Positions 24,950 through 34,474 are shown, counted from the first letter of the stretch. The stretch: 64,000 bases of DNA from Aminobacter aminovorans (GCF_900445235.1 NZ_UFSM01000001.1:2867501-2931500), one strand, 5' to 3'. Notes: generated from the letters alone by a model not told the origin. Translations and numbers: made by a program.

Positions 24950-26464
24950 TTAGCGGCGGCCGGCGGTGCTGCGCGCCAGCGAAGGCAGGTCGTCGATGAC
25001 CCGGGCCGGCGGGAAGACCGCGATGGCCTCGGTGCCTTCGCGCAGCTTCGAGCGCAATTCGAACTCACCGCCATGCAGCGCAAGCAGGCCCTGGACGATG
25101 GGCAGGCCAAGGCCGGTTCCCTGTTCGGCGCTCTTGATGGCGATCGAGCCCTGGCCGAACGCCGAAAGCACGACGGGGATCTCGTCGGCGGGAATGCCCG
25201 GGCCCTTGTCCTTGACCGAGATGTACTGACCGCCGCCGGCGGTCCAGCCGACACGGACGCGGATTTCGCTGCCCGTCGGCGAGAATTTGATGGCGTTGGA
25301 CAGAAGATTGAGCGTGATCTGTCGGATGGCGCGTTCGTCGCCGAGCAGGCGCGGCAGCGTCGGCTCGAACTGCTCGACGATCTTGAGATCCTTGTTGCGT
25401 GCCTTGAGCTCCATCATGTGGCAGCAATCCTCGACCACCTGGAGCAACATCAGCGGCTCTTCGTTGAGCTGATAGCGGCCGGCCTCGATGCGCGACAGGT
25501 CGAGGATCTCGTTGATGAGGTCGAGCAGGTGCTGGCCCGACTGGTGGATGTCGCGGGAATATTCGCGATAGGTCGGGCTGTTGATCGGGCCGAGCACTTC
25601 GCTGGCCATCACTTCCGAGAAGCCGAGGATGGCATTGAGTGGCGTGCGCAACTCATGGCTCATCGTGGCCAGGAATCGCGACTTGGCGAGATTGGCGTCT
25701 TCGGCGCGGCGGCGGGCCTCGTCCGACATCGATTTTGCCGTCTCCAGTTCGGCAATCAGCGCGTCCATTTCGGACCGTGCGGCCATCAGCAGCAGCGCTG
25801 ACCGCTTCTTGATCCCGGCGACGAGCGAAAAGAAGGGCAAGGCAGCGACCAGCAGCGCGACCATGACGATGCCAAGCGGCTCGGACAGCTTGACGCCGAA
25901 GGCGGCATAGGCGGCGACGGGAACGACGAAAGTGGCGGCCAGCGCGCCGCGCAGCGACGACGCGACGATTGCGGTCGCGGCCATGGCGACGAGCAGGAAG
26001 ACGCCTTTGACGACCGACAGCAGGCCGGGTTCGCAGGCCGCACAGGTCATGGCGGCGAGATAGGCCCAGGCGAGGCCGGTGACGAAATGGCCAATGAAGA
26101 AATTGCGCCGGATGGCCGACGGCGTCATCGCCGCAGGCGCTGCCTCGTCGGCGCGGCGGGCAAGCAAGGCCAACCCGACATAACCCATCATCGCGACCAG
26201 CGACCATTTGAGGATGGCATCGTCCGCGCCGAGCAAAAACCCGATGCCGGCGAAGATGACGACGAGCAGCGGCAGGGTTGCCGAATTGGCCCTGATCGAA
26301 CGAGCGTGCAGCTTCAGCAGTTCGCGGTCGAAAGCCAGGCCGCCCGGCTGCTGGGCCAATTGATCGCGTGTCTTGCGCACAGCACGAGCGACATCGCTGT
26401 TGCGATGGCGTTTCCTGCGGTCCACAATGATCTTGTCCGCCGTGTTAGAGCGTTGCAACGGCAT
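24950..26464 (-). CDS. Multi-TM sensor histidine kinase
   Basis: The 504-residue protein has an N-terminal basic stretch, about six membrane helices between residues 62 and 217, a short coiled coil (220-262), and the H-box ATMSHELRTPLNAILGFSE (His270). Kinase motifs follow: N-box LNLLSNAIKFS, G1 DKGPGI, F-box FGQGS, G2 GTGLGLPIVQGL. It resembles the PleC/DivJ/PdhS-type kinases of alphaproteobacteria, but no PAS domain is present. The partner regulator is not adjacent, and the stimulus is unknown. Confidence 0.88.
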   Translation of the reverse strand: MPLQRSNTADKIIVDRRKRHRNSDVARAVRKTRDQLAQQPGGLAFDRELLKLHARSIRANSATLPLLVVIFAGIGFLLGADDAILKWSLVAMMGYVGLALLARRADEAAPAAMTPSAIRRNFFIGHFVTGLAWAYLAAMTCAACEPGLLSVVKGVFLLVAMAATAIVASSLRGALAATFVVPVAAYAAFGVKLSEPLGIVMVALLVAALPFFSLVAGIKKRSALLLMAARSEMDALIAELETAKSMSDEARRRAEDANLAKSRFLATMSHELRTPLNAILGFSEVMASEVLGPINSPTYREYSRDIHQSGQHLLDLINEILDLSRIEAGRYQLNEEPLMLLQVVEDCCHMMELKARNKDLKIVEQFEPTLPRLLGDERAIRQITLNLLSNAIKFSPTGSEIRVRVGWTAGGGQYISVKDKGPGIPADEIPVVLSAFGQGSIAIKSAEQGTGLGLPIVQGLLALHGGEFELRSKLREGTEAIAVFPPARVIDDLPSLARSTAGRR

Positions 26465-26541
26465 GTGATAATTCAGTTTTCGCGCGCGCTTATCTTCAAG
26501 TCTGCACGCTACGTCCGAATGATTAAGGGATTGTTTGCCAT

Positions 26542-27159
26542 ATGAGCCGTTCGTGGTCGGGCAGGCCGCGGCAGCGGTATTTCAGGCGTCCGCGCAGTCG
26601 TTGGCGCAAGATTCTCGACTATGCGCTGGCGTTTGCCGTGCTCGGGCTGCTGATCCTGGTTTCGGCGCGCCTCGACCGGGTGGAAACGCGCAGGACGGAA
26701 GGGGTCGCCGTCGTCAATGACGGTGATTCGATCACGCTCGGTGGCGAGCGTATCCGCCTGCGCGGCATCGATGCGCCGGAATATTCCCAGATTTGCCGGA
26801 AGGACGGCGCTGGCTATCCCTGTGGCCGCCGTTCGCGCGAGGCGCTCTCCAAACTTGTCAGTGGCCGCCAGGTGCGTTGCGCCGGCTGGGAGCGCGACCG
26901 TTACGGCCGCCTGCTTGGCGAATGCACGGCTGCCGGAACCGATCTCAACCGTTCGCAGGTGGAAGCCGGCTGGGCTGTTGCCTATGGTGGCTATGAAGCG
27001 GAGGAAGCCACAGCGCGGCTGGGCCGAAAGGGCCTGTGGGCCGGCGACTTCGACCGTCCGCGCGATTGGCGCAACATGCATGGCGACATGGTTGAAATCG
27101 AGCATGGCAGCTATGGGCGCATGCTCAACTGGCTGCGGGAAATCTTTCGGTTCTCGTAG
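26542..27159 (+). CDS. Membrane-anchored thermonuclease (SNase-like) protein
   Basis: The 205-residue protein has an Arg-rich N-terminus, one membrane helix (ILDYALAFAVLGLLILVSA), then an SNase OB-fold: VNDGDSITLGGERIRLRGIDAPE, CGRRSREALSKLVSG, then WERDRYGRLLGEC. Catalytic Arg/Glu positions of staphylococcal nuclease are in RLRGIDAPE and the DRYGR region. It probably faces the periplasm. It is divergent from the histidine kinase, with 77 bp between. Confidence 0.85.
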   Translation: MSRSWSGRPRQRYFRRPRSRWRKILDYALAFAVLGLLILVSARLDRVETRRTEGVAVVNDGDSITLGGERIRLRGIDAPEYSQICRKDGAGYPCGRRSREALSKLVSGRQVRCAGWERDRYGRLLGECTAAGTDLNRSQVEAGWAVAYGGYEAEEATARLGRKGLWAGDFDRPRDWRNMHGDMVEIEHGSYGRMLNWLREIFRFS

Positions 27160-27206
27160 CTTGCGGCTTATGCTTGCAGGATCAGTACAAGTCTGAGGAG
27201 GCAGAA

Positions 27207-27818
27207 ATGAAGCTATTTGACGGGGGACGGGCGCCGAACCCCAGGCGCGTGCGCGTGTTCCTGGCCGAAAAAGGCATCGATGTGCCCCGGGTTTCCGTCG
27301 ACATGGGAGCGATGGAACACAAGAAAGCTGATGTCTCCTCGCGCAATCCGCTGCAGCGACTGCCGGTGCTTGAACTCGACGACGGCACCATCCTCACCGA
27401 AACGGTCGCCATCTGCCGCTATTTCGAGGAGCTTCATCCGGAGCCGGCCTTGTTCGGCAGCAGTGCGCTCGGCAAGGCCAAGGTCGAGATGTGGCAAAGG
27501 CGGATCGAGCAGAACCTGTTCCAGCCGGTGGCCTTCGCCTTCCGCCATACCCATCCGGCGATGAAGGAGTGGGAAATCCCCCAGGTGCCCGAATGGGGGG
27601 AGGTCAACCGGCCGAAGGCCATCGAGTTCCTGGCCTTGCTCGACAAGGAACTCGCCGCGCGCGAATTCGCCGCCGGGGCCGACTATTCCATCGCTGACAT
27701 AACCGGGTTGTGCGCCATCGACTTCATGAAGCCGGCGAAGATCGTGATGCCGGAGGCGTTTACCCATGTGCAGCGCTGGTATCGGGCGCTGGCGGCACGC
27801 CCGAGCGCTGCCGCCTGA
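27207..27818 (+). CDS. Glutathione S-transferase
   Basis: The 203-residue protein has an N-terminal thioredoxin-like domain (MKLFDGGRAPNPRRVRVFLAEKG, NPLQRLPVLELDDGTILTE with the cis-Pro and GSH-binding turn ES-like TET) and a helical C-terminal domain. This is a cytosolic GST; the substrate is unknown. GAGGAGG five bases before ATG 27207. The next gene starts 2 bp after its stop, so the two are coupled. Confidence 0.9.
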   Translation: MKLFDGGRAPNPRRVRVFLAEKGIDVPRVSVDMGAMEHKKADVSSRNPLQRLPVLELDDGTILTETVAICRYFEELHPEPALFGSSALGKAKVEMWQRRIEQNLFQPVAFAFRHTHPAMKEWEIPQVPEWGEVNRPKAIEFLALLDKELAAREFAAGADYSIADITGLCAIDFMKPAKIVMPEAFTHVQRWYRALAARPSAAA

Positions 27819-27820
27819 TC

Positions 27821-28438
27821 ATGTCGGCCAAACTCGACAGCCTCGTCGCCGAGATCAAGGCTTGCCGCATCTGCGTCGAGCAGCCATTGGGCAAGCCCTT
27901 GCCGCATGAGCCACGGCCGGTGGTGGTGCCGTCTTCCACTGCGCGCATCCTCGTTGCCGGGCAGGCGCCGGGCACCAGGGTCCATCTGAGCGGAGCGCCT
28001 TTCACCGACGCATCTGGCGACCGCCTGCGCGATTGGCTGGGCGTGCCGTCGGAGACCTTCTATGATCCGGATGCCTTTGCCATCGTGCCGATGGGCTTTT
28101 GCTTCCCCGGCCAGGATGCCAAGGGCGGCGATCTGCCGCCGCGAAGGGAATGCGCAATGGCCTGGCGGGGCCGGCTGATGCAACTGATGCCGCAGATCGA
28201 TCTCGTGCTGGCGATCGGCCAGTACGCGCAGCGCTGGCACATGGGCGCGGCGCGCGGGGCATCCTTGACCGACACCGTCGCCGACTGGCGGGCTGTCTGG
28301 GCGCGTTCGTCTTCGCCGCATGTGCTGCCTTTACCGCATCCGTCCTGGCGCAACACCGGCTGGATCAAGCGGAATCCCTGGTTCGAAATGGAATTGCTGC
28401 CTTTTCTTAAGGCGGAAATCCAACGTCGCCTTCCCTAG
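27821..28438 (+). CDS. Uracil-DNA glycosylase-like family protein
   Basis: The 205-residue protein starts MSAKLDSLVAEIKACRICVEQ, then has ARILVAGQAPGTRVHLSG and PFTDASGDRLRDWLG. The second motif is PLPHPSWRN, placed like the HPSPLS/His motif of UDG folds. This is the uracil-DNA glycosylase superfamily group annotated without proven activity. The two N-terminal cysteines (CRIC) recall Fe-S UDGs but the other two ligands are not evident. Co-transcribed with the GST. Confidence 0.8.
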   Translation: MSAKLDSLVAEIKACRICVEQPLGKPLPHEPRPVVVPSSTARILVAGQAPGTRVHLSGAPFTDASGDRLRDWLGVPSETFYDPDAFAIVPMGFCFPGQDAKGGDLPPRRECAMAWRGRLMQLMPQIDLVLAIGQYAQRWHMGAARGASLTDTVADWRAVWARSSSPHVLPLPHPSWRNTGWIKRNPWFEMELLPFLKAEIQRRLP

Positions 28439-28546
28439 GCGGTATGGAATACGATACCGAATATACAGGGTGTTGGGAGAATTCCTTTCTTGTATGATGG
28501 CGCAAATGACAGGATTATGGCGAACCTTTTCTAACGGAGCCCAGAT

Positions 28547-29038
28547 ATGGACCGCCTTGACCGGAAAATCCTCCGCCTCCTCCAGGAGGACGCGACCTTG
28601 GCCGTGGCTGACGTCGCCAAGAAAGTCGGCTTGTCCACTACGCCGTGCTGGCGCCGTATCCAGAAGCTCGAAGAAGAGGGCGTCATCAAGCGCCGCGTGG
28701 CGCTGCTCGATCCGGAAAAGATCAATGCGCGGGTCACCGTGTTCGTGGCGATCCGCACGAATTCGCACAGCCATGAATGGCTGCGCCGCTTCTCAGAGGT
28801 GATCCAGGAGTTTCCGGAGGTCATCGAGTTCTACCGCATGAGCGGCGACGTCGACTATCTCCTGCGTGTCGTGGTCCCCGATATCGGCGCCTATGACGCC
28901 TTCTACAAGCGCCTGATCGCCAAGATCGAGATCCGTGACGTGTCGTCGTCTTTCGCCATGGAGCAGATCAAATACACGACCGAAATGCCGCTCGACTACA
29001 TGATCCTCGACAAGGAGAGCGGCGCGTCGGCAGCCTGA
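28547..29038 (+). CDS. Lrp/AsnC family transcriptional regulator
   Basis: The 163-residue protein starts MDRLDRKILRLLQEDATLAVADVAKKVGLSTTPCWRRIQKLE-like with the helix-turn-helix at 19-40, followed by the RAM ligand domain (VIEFYRMSGDVDYLLRVVVPD). It probably responds to an amino acid. Its own upstream region (28439-28546) contains no obvious palindrome. The 3' end touches the convergent AlkD-like gene. Confidence 0.9.
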   Translation: MDRLDRKILRLLQEDATLAVADVAKKVGLSTTPCWRRIQKLEEEGVIKRRVALLDPEKINARVTVFVAIRTNSHSHEWLRRFSEVIQEFPEVIEFYRMSGDVDYLLRVVVPDIGAYDAFYKRLIAKIEIRDVSSSFAMEQIKYTTEMPLDYMILDKESGASAA

Positions 29039-29737
29039 TCAGGCTTTCGCGCTCAGGCGTTCGACAATCCTGGGATCGGTGAGTTCGCGCACGGCGTCCT
29101 TGCCGATCCATTTCGCCGTCTTGTCTGTTGACGTCGCCAGTTTCTCCGCCAGCCGCAAGGCGGGTGCGTGGAGGGCAGGCGAGCGCTTGCCGGTCTGGCG
29201 TAGCGCCCAGTTTACGGCTTTCTTGACGAAGTTTCTGCTGTCACCCGCCTGTGCCTCGACAAGCCTGAGCCAGCCGAGGAAGGTCTCGTCCGGCTCCTTC
29301 TTGAGGTGCACCGCAGCGGTCGCGATCGTCGAGAAGGCCGCGCGGCGGACGAATTCGCGCTCGTCGGCGGCATAGGCCGGGATGATCTCGTGAGCCAGAT
29401 TTGCAGCGCAGATGAGATGAGCTGCGTGATCGACGATCTCCCAGCTGTCGAACTGGGCGGCCATCGCGTCGATCTGGGCGCGCGTCACCTTTGTCGGCTC
29501 GTCGGTCGCTGCCGACAGGATGCGCGCTTCGCGAATGCCTGTCGCCCATAGGCCCAGAGCGCGGGCGTGATCGCGCTTGAGCAGGCGGGCGATGGGGTTG
29601 GTAACGGCGTTGGGGATGCCGAGTGCGCGGTCGGTGGCGATGCCGAATCGGGCCATGCCGGCTAGGTTCTCTTGCGAGGCCAGCGTGCGCAGATGCGCGA
29701 TGATTTCATCGACAGTCGAAGCCGACGACAGCGCCAT
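29039..29737 (-). CDS. DNA alkylation repair (AlkD-like HEAT-repeat) protein
   Basis: The 232-residue all-helical protein has GIPNAVTNPIARLLKRDHA, LWATGIREARILSA, FDSWEIVDHAAHLI and the tail NFVKKAVNWALRQTGKRS, which are features of the AlkD/DUF-type DNA alkylation repair family of 3-methyladenine glycosylases. The catalytic Asp region corresponds to the WEIVD motif. It runs in the same direction as the oxidoreductase gene, whose stop is 9 bp upstream of its start. Confidence 0.88.
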   Translation of the reverse strand: MALSSASTVDEIIAHLRTLASQENLAGMARFGIATDRALGIPNAVTNPIARLLKRDHARALGLWATGIREARILSAATDEPTKVTRAQIDAMAAQFDSWEIVDHAAHLICAANLAHEIIPAYAADEREFVRRAAFSTIATAAVHLKKEPDETFLGWLRLVEAQAGDSRNFVKKAVNWALRQTGKRSPALHAPALRLAEKLATSTDKTAKWIGKDAVRELTDPRIVERLSAKA

Positions 29738-29746
29738 TGTGCCGCT

Positions 29747-30616
29747 CTATTTCTCGAGGCGGGCGAGCAGGGACGAGGTATCCCAGCGCTTGCCGCCCAT
29801 GCCCTGCACGTCCTTGTAGAACTGGTCGACCAGGGCGGTCACCGGCAGCTTGGCGCCGTTGCGGTCGGCCTCTTCAAGGCAAATGCCGAGATCCTTGCGC
29901 ATCCAGTCGACGGCGAAGCCGAAATCATACTTGCCGGCATTCATCGTCTTGTGGCGGTTTTCCATCTGCCAGGAGCCGGCGGCACCCTTGGAGATGACGT
30001 CGACGACCTTTTCGATGTCGAGGCCGGCCTTCTTGCCGAAATGGATGCCCTCGGCGAGGCCCTGGACGAGGCCGGCGATGCAGATCTGGTTGATCATCTT
30101 GGTTAGCTGGCCGGCGCCTGCAGGCCCCATCAGGCCAACCATGCGGGCAAAGGAACCGATGACAGGGCGGGCGCGCTCGAAGGGTTCCTGCTCGCCGCCG
30201 ACCATGACGGTCAGGACGCCGTTTTCGGCGCCGGCCTGGCCGCCCGAGACCGGGGCGTCGAGAAAGTGGAAGCCGCCTGCCTTGGCGGCGGTGTCGAGCT
30301 CGCGTGCCACCTCGGCCGAGGCGGTGGTGTTGTCGACGAATATGGCGCCCTTCTTCATCGAGCCGAATGCGCCCCTGGCGCCGGTCGTGACTTCGCGCAG
30401 GTCGTCGTCATTGCCGACACAGGCAAAGACGAAGTCCTTGCCATCGGCGGCTTCGGCGGGCGTCGCGGCAAAGGCGCCGCCATGCTGGGCAGCCCATTTC
30501 TCGGCCTTCGCTGTGGTGCGGTTGTAGACGGTGACGTTGTGGCCGCCCTTGTTCTTGAGATGTCCGGCCATGGGATAGCCCATAACGCCTAGACCAAGGA
30601 ACGCGACCGATGCCAT
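29747..30616 (-). CDS. NAD(P)-dependent beta-hydroxyacid dehydrogenase (HIBADH/GarR-like)
   Basis: The 289-residue protein has the Rossmann start VAFLGLGVMGYPMAGHLKNKG, the substrate motif DAPVSGGQAGAENG and the catalytic-Lys region LTKMINQICIAGLVQGLAE. This matches 3-hydroxyisobutyrate dehydrogenase and tartronate-semialdehyde reductase families. The exact substrate cannot be read. The AlkD gene follows closely. Confidence 0.9.
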   Translation of the reverse strand: MASVAFLGLGVMGYPMAGHLKNKGGHNVTVYNRTTAKAEKWAAQHGGAFAATPAEAADGKDFVFACVGNDDDLREVTTGARGAFGSMKKGAIFVDNTTASAEVARELDTAAKAGGFHFLDAPVSGGQAGAENGVLTVMVGGEQEPFERARPVIGSFARMVGLMGPAGAGQLTKMINQICIAGLVQGLAEGIHFGKKAGLDIEKVVDVISKGAAGSWQMENRHKTMNAGKYDFGFAVDWMRKDLGICLEEADRNGAKLPVTALVDQFYKDVQGMGGKRWDTSSLLARLEK

Positions 30617-30725
30617 GGCTCACCCTTTCGAAGTGCAAAATGCTCTGGTGTCCGTGGTCTATGCGATGGAACGGATTCGTCAAGCCGATGATGGTTGGAC
30701 CAGCGCCCGAGACTAGCAGATGAGA

Positions 30726-31556
30726 TCAGCGGTGCAGATGGCGGGTGATACGCCTTTCGATCCAGTCCACCAGATGGCGCAGGATTTCGACCAGCGACAG
30801 ATAGAGCAGGGCGGCCCAAAGATAGGTCTGGAAGTCGAAGGTGCGCGAAAAGGCGCGGCGCGTCTCGCCCATCAGGTCATAGACCGTGATGATGGCCACG
30901 ATGGCCGAGCCCTTGATCATCAGGATGATCTCGTTGCCATACGGCCTCAGCGCCACGATCAGGGCCTGCGGCAAGATGATCTTGTAGAGCGTCTGTAGCT
31001 TCGACAGGCCAAGGGCGGACGCCGCCTCCCACTGGCCCTTGCCGACGCTCTCGATCGCCCCGCGCATGATCTCGGCCTGATAGGCGGCGGTGTTGAGGGC
31101 AAAGGCGAAGACGGCGCAGTACCAGGCTTCACGGAAGAAACCCCACAGGCCGATGGCCTCGAGCTGTGGCCGGAACGAGCCGAAGCCGTAATAGATCAGG
31201 AAGGTCTGGGCGAGCAGCGGCGTGCCACGGAAGAAATAGACATAAGCGTAGGAAATCGCGTTCAGAACGCGGTTCTTCGACATGCGGGCATAACAGATCG
31301 GAACCGACAGGATGGCGCCGAGGACGATGGATATCGCCACCAGCGTCAGCGTGACATAGAGGCCTGACAGGTAGGACGGCGCATATTTGGCGAAAAGCTC
31401 CGGATTCCAGGCGCTGAACAGATAGGTGACCAGGCCGGCGCCGAGCAGGATCCAGAGACAGACAAGGACCCAGCCCAGGATGCGTTCACGCGACCATCCG
31501 CGCGGTGGCGCTGCGGGCCGTTGCACTTTCACAGTGGTTCCGTCGGTCGCGCTCAT
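30726..31556 (-). CDS. Polar amino-acid ABC transporter permease
   Basis: The 276-residue inner-membrane protein starts MSATDGTTVKVQRPA. It has five to six helices and the EAA loop EAASALGLSKLQTLYKIILPQAL. It is of the HisM/ArtM type. Its ATG overlaps the stop of the preceding permease by 4 bp. The partner ATPase is not found in the 110 bp downstream or elsewhere in the window. Confidence 0.92.
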   Translation of the reverse strand: MSATDGTTVKVQRPAAPPRGWSRERILGWVLVCLWILLGAGLVTYLFSAWNPELFAKYAPSYLSGLYVTLTLVAISIVLGAILSVPICYARMSKNRVLNAISYAYVYFFRGTPLLAQTFLIYYGFGSFRPQLEAIGLWGFFREAWYCAVFAFALNTAAYQAEIMRGAIESVGKGQWEAASALGLSKLQTLYKIILPQALIVALRPYGNEIILMIKGSAIVAIITVYDLMGETRRAFSRTFDFQTYLWAALLYLSLVEILRHLVDWIERRITRHLHR

Positions 31557-32266
31557 CGCTGTGCCGCCCGCTTGCCGACCCAGCGCTCGATGGCGCCGAT
31601 GCCGAAGGAAGAGATGATGGCGAGCGCGAGATAGATGAGGCAGGCGACGCCGAAGAACATGAATGCCTGCTTGGTGACGCGCGCGGCAATGCTGCTCTGG
31701 CGCACGATGTCGGTCAGGCCGATGGCCGAAACCAGGGCCGTGTCCTTGAGCAGGATCAGCCACAGGTTGGAGAGACCGGGCAGGGCGATGCGGATGAGCT
31801 GCGGCAGGATCACCAGTCGCATCGTCTGGCGCGGCGACAGGCCGACGGAATAACCGCCTTCATACTGGCCACGCGGAATGGCGCGGAAGGCCGAGAGGAA
31901 AACCTCGCTGGCGTAGGACGAGAAGACGACGCCGAGAGCAACCATGCCGGCGACGAAGCTGTTGATCTCGACAACCGCCTCCGGCCGCACCAGCCGCACA
32001 GCCTGCTGGATGCCGATCTGGGCGCCGTAGAACACCAGAAACAGCGTCAGCAGTTCCGGCAGGCCGCGGAAGATGGTGGTGTAGATGTTGCCGGCGAGCC
32101 GCATCGAAGGTTCGCCGGACTGCTTGGCCAATGCGACCAGAAAGCCGATCAGCAGGCCCAGCGGCAATGTCACAAGGGCAAGCGAAACTGTGACGAGCAC
32201 GCCACGCGCGAGATCGTCACCCCATCCGTCAGGCCCGAAACTCAGAAGCGTCCACACGCTTTGCAT
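31553..32266 (-). CDS. Polar amino-acid ABC transporter permease
   Basis: The protein begins MQSVWTLLSFGPDGWGDDLARG and carries the permease loop EGGYSVGLSPRQTMRLVILPQLI. It is the HisQ/ArtQ-type partner of the next permease. A longer frame from 32308 exists, but neither start has a strong ribosome site. It belongs to a three-gene set with the binding protein 134 bp upstream. Confidence 0.9.
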   Translation of the reverse strand: MQSVWTLLSFGPDGWGDDLARGVLVTVSLALVTLPLGLLIGFLVALAKQSGEPSMRLAGNIYTTIFRGLPELLTLFLVFYGAQIGIQQAVRLVRPEAVVEINSFVAGMVALGVVFSSYASEVFLSAFRAIPRGQYEGGYSVGLSPRQTMRLVILPQLIRIALPGLSNLWLILLKDTALVSAIGLTDIVRQSSIAARVTKQAFMFFGVACLIYLALAIISSFGIGAIERWVGKRAAQR

Positions 32267-32399
32267 CGGTATGCTGCCCCCATTGGCCTCCCTTGGCGGG
32301 AGTGCCACCGTCTTTGTCGACGGCTTGTCATTGTGCTCATGTTAGCCAAACGGCGGGAACTTGTCCCGCCGCTTGTGCAGTTTTCACAGCATTGACGGC

Positions 32400-33176
32400 T
32401 CAGCTGCCGTAGGCGTCGAACTTGAAGTACTTGTCGTTGATTTCCTTGTACTTTCCGTTGGCGCGGATAGCATCGATGGCGGCAGAGAACTGATCCGCGA
32501 GCGCGTCGCCCTTGCGCACGCCGACGCCGGCGCCATCGCCGTGGATCTCGGGCATGTTCGGGATGGTGCCGACAATCTTGCAGCATGCGCCATCTGGCGT
32601 TTCCAGCCAGGCGCCCATCGTCACGGCGTCATCGCTGACCGCGTCGAGGCGGCCGTTGGCCATGTCGAGCTTGTATTCGTCAGCGGTCGGATAGGACTTG
32701 ATCGTGCTGTCGGTGAAGACCTTCTCGGCGTAGTTGTAGTGAATGGTCGAGCCCTGGACGCCGATGGTCTTGCCGGCGAGGTCTTCCTTGGTCACGCCCT
32801 TGATGTCGCTGTCCTTGGCGGCGGCGATCACGGCTGGCGTGTTGATGTACTTCTTGGAGAAGTCGATCTTTTCCTTGCGCTCAGGCGTGATCGACATCTG
32901 GGCGATGATGGCGTCGAACTTGCCGGCCTGGAGCGCGGGGATCATGCCGTCCCATTCCTGGGCGACGATCTCGCACTTGACCTTCATCTCCTCGCAAAGC
33001 GCATTGGCGATGTCGACGTCGAAGCCGACGAGCTTACCGTCGGATGTCAGGTTATTGTAGGGAGGGTATGCGCCTTCGGTGGCGATCTTGATCGTCTTTT
33101 CCTGCGCCTGCGCCATACAGATGGTGAGCGCCAGGGCCGCGGTCGCAGCCAGGGCAATACGCTTGGAAATACCCAT
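32400..33176 (-). CDS. Polar amino-acid ABC transporter substrate-binding protein
   Basis: The 258-residue protein has a signal peptide (residues 1-24, ending CMAQAQ) and the family-3 solute-binding signature GFDVDIANALCEEMKVKCE. AGAGGAA four bases before ATG 33176 sets the start. It binds basic or other polar amino acids by homology to HisJ/ArgT/LAO (EGAYPPYNN). Secreted to the periplasm and paired with the two permeases. Confidence 0.93.
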   Translation of the reverse strand: MGISKRIALAATAALALTICMAQAQEKTIKIATEGAYPPYNNLTSDGKLVGFDVDIANALCEEMKVKCEIVAQEWDGMIPALQAGKFDAIIAQMSITPERKEKIDFSKKYINTPAVIAAAKDSDIKGVTKEDLAGKTIGVQGSTIHYNYAEKVFTDSTIKSYPTADEYKLDMANGRLDAVSDDAVTMGAWLETPDGACCKIVGTIPNMPEIHGDGAGVGVRKGDALADQFSAAIDAIRANGKYKEINDKYFKFDAYGS

Positions 33177-33336
33177 GATGTTCCTCTCTGTTCGCTTCGG
33201 CCGGTTCCCGTCCATGGCGGCCGTTGAGCGGATGAACTCCGCCGCTGGCGGCGATACTCCCACTGTTTTCAGTTAAAAATCAATCGCGAAAAGGGGATTT
33301 GCGAGCGGGCGATCGGGCAAGCGCGGTGACGCAGCG

Positions 33337-33849
33337 TCACTGCGCGGCGAGGCCGGTGCGCGCTTCGACGAAGTCGGCGATCACCGTGATGTCGTCGATG
33401 CCGAACACCGGAACCTGCTCGCCTTCGACCGGATGGTCGGCGGCGACGGCAACGATCGAAGGGTCGTTCGATGTCAATGGCGAGCGGTCCTTGGCCGCGA
33501 GCCGGCGTGCCTCGATCTTGAGATGGTGCTCGCGCTTGTAGCCTTCGACCAGCACCAGATCGCAAGGAGCGATTCTCTCGAGAACCTCGTCGAGCGTGGG
33601 CTCGGTTTCGTTGCGCAGCTCGTGCATCAACGCCCAGCGCCGCCCCGACACGATGGCGACTTCCGTGGCCCCAGCCTCGCGATGGCGAAAGCTGTCAGCG
33701 CCCGGCTTGTCTATGTCGAAATCGTGGTGGGCATGCTTGATGGTCGAGACCCTCCAGCCGCGTCTGACCAGTTCCGTCACCAGGCGTTCGGTCAAAGTCG
33801 TCTTGCCGGAGTTCTTCCAGCCGGTGATGCCGAAAACGCGATGCGTCAT
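33337..33849 (-). CDS. mobB: Molybdopterin-guanine dinucleotide biosynthesis protein MobB
   Basis: The 170-residue P-loop protein has GITGWKNSGKTTLTERLV (Walker A), STIKHAHHDFDIDKPGADS and LVLVEGYKREHH. This is MobB, a GTP-binding accessory of MobA. Its ATG overlaps the mobA stop by one base (TGATG), so they are translationally coupled. Confidence 0.95.
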   Translation of the reverse strand: MTHRVFGITGWKNSGKTTLTERLVTELVRRGWRVSTIKHAHHDFDIDKPGADSFRHREAGATEVAIVSGRRWALMHELRNETEPTLDEVLERIAPCDLVLVEGYKREHHLKIEARRLAAKDRSPLTSNDPSIVAVAADHPVEGEQVPVFGIDDITVIADFVEARTGLAAQ

Positions 33850-34472
33850 CAGTCTGCCTCGTCGATGATACGCGCAGCCTGGGCAAGGTCGTCGGGCGTG
33901 TTGATGTTGAAGAACGGGTCGACTTCAACGGAACCACGTTGCGTCACCGGAAAATCCACCACGTCGAGGCCTGCCTGCTCAAGAAAAGTCATCACTCTGC
34001 GGGTATCGCCGCTTTCCAGAAACCCTGCAAGCGCCTCGCGCAGCGAAACCGGCCACAGCGCAAATGTCGGGTGCACGCGCCTGTTCGAAGCGGCTGCAAC
34101 GACGCGTCCGGCGACCGCGTGCGCGGCCAGTCGCTTGCCGAGATCTTCGGGGAAGAAGGGCGTGTCGCCGGCAACGCTGAGGATGTGCGTGATGTCCGGC
34201 TCGACTGCCGCCCACGCCATGCCGGCCAGGATTCCCGCCAGCGGTCCCTGATAACCTGCAATCGTGTCTCTGATGATGTCGACGCCGAAGCCGACGAAAC
34301 CGGCGGGGTCGGCATTGGTGTTGATGGCGATCCGACCGACCTGCGGGCGCAGGCGATCGAGCACCAGGCCGGTCAGGGGACGGCCGGCAAGCGCCAGAAG
34401 CGTCTTGTCTGCGCCGCCCATCCGGCTGGAGCGGCCGCCGGCGAGGATCAACCCTGCAATCTGCTCCGCCAT
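33849..34472 (-). CDS. mobA: Molybdenum cofactor guanylyltransferase MobA
   Basis: The 207-residue protein has the nucleotidyl-transferase start AGLILAGGRSSRMGGADKTLLAL, GYQGPLAGILAGM, VAGDTPFFPEDL and NINTPDDL. It attaches GMP to molybdopterin to form the guanine dinucleotide form. ATG 34472 is chosen; the open frame continues much further upstream but overlaps the transporter gene in the wrong frame. The EamA gene stop is 2 bp upstream. Confidence 0.95.
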   Translation of the reverse strand: MAEQIAGLILAGGRSSRMGGADKTLLALAGRPLTGLVLDRLRPQVGRIAINTNADPAGFVGFGVDIIRDTIAGYQGPLAGILAGMAWAAVEPDITHILSVAGDTPFFPEDLGKRLAAHAVAGRVVAAASNRRVHPTFALWPVSLREALAGFLESGDTRRVMTFLEQAGLDVVDFPVTQRGSVEVDPFFNINTPDDLAQAARIIDEAD

Positions 34473-34474
34473 GC

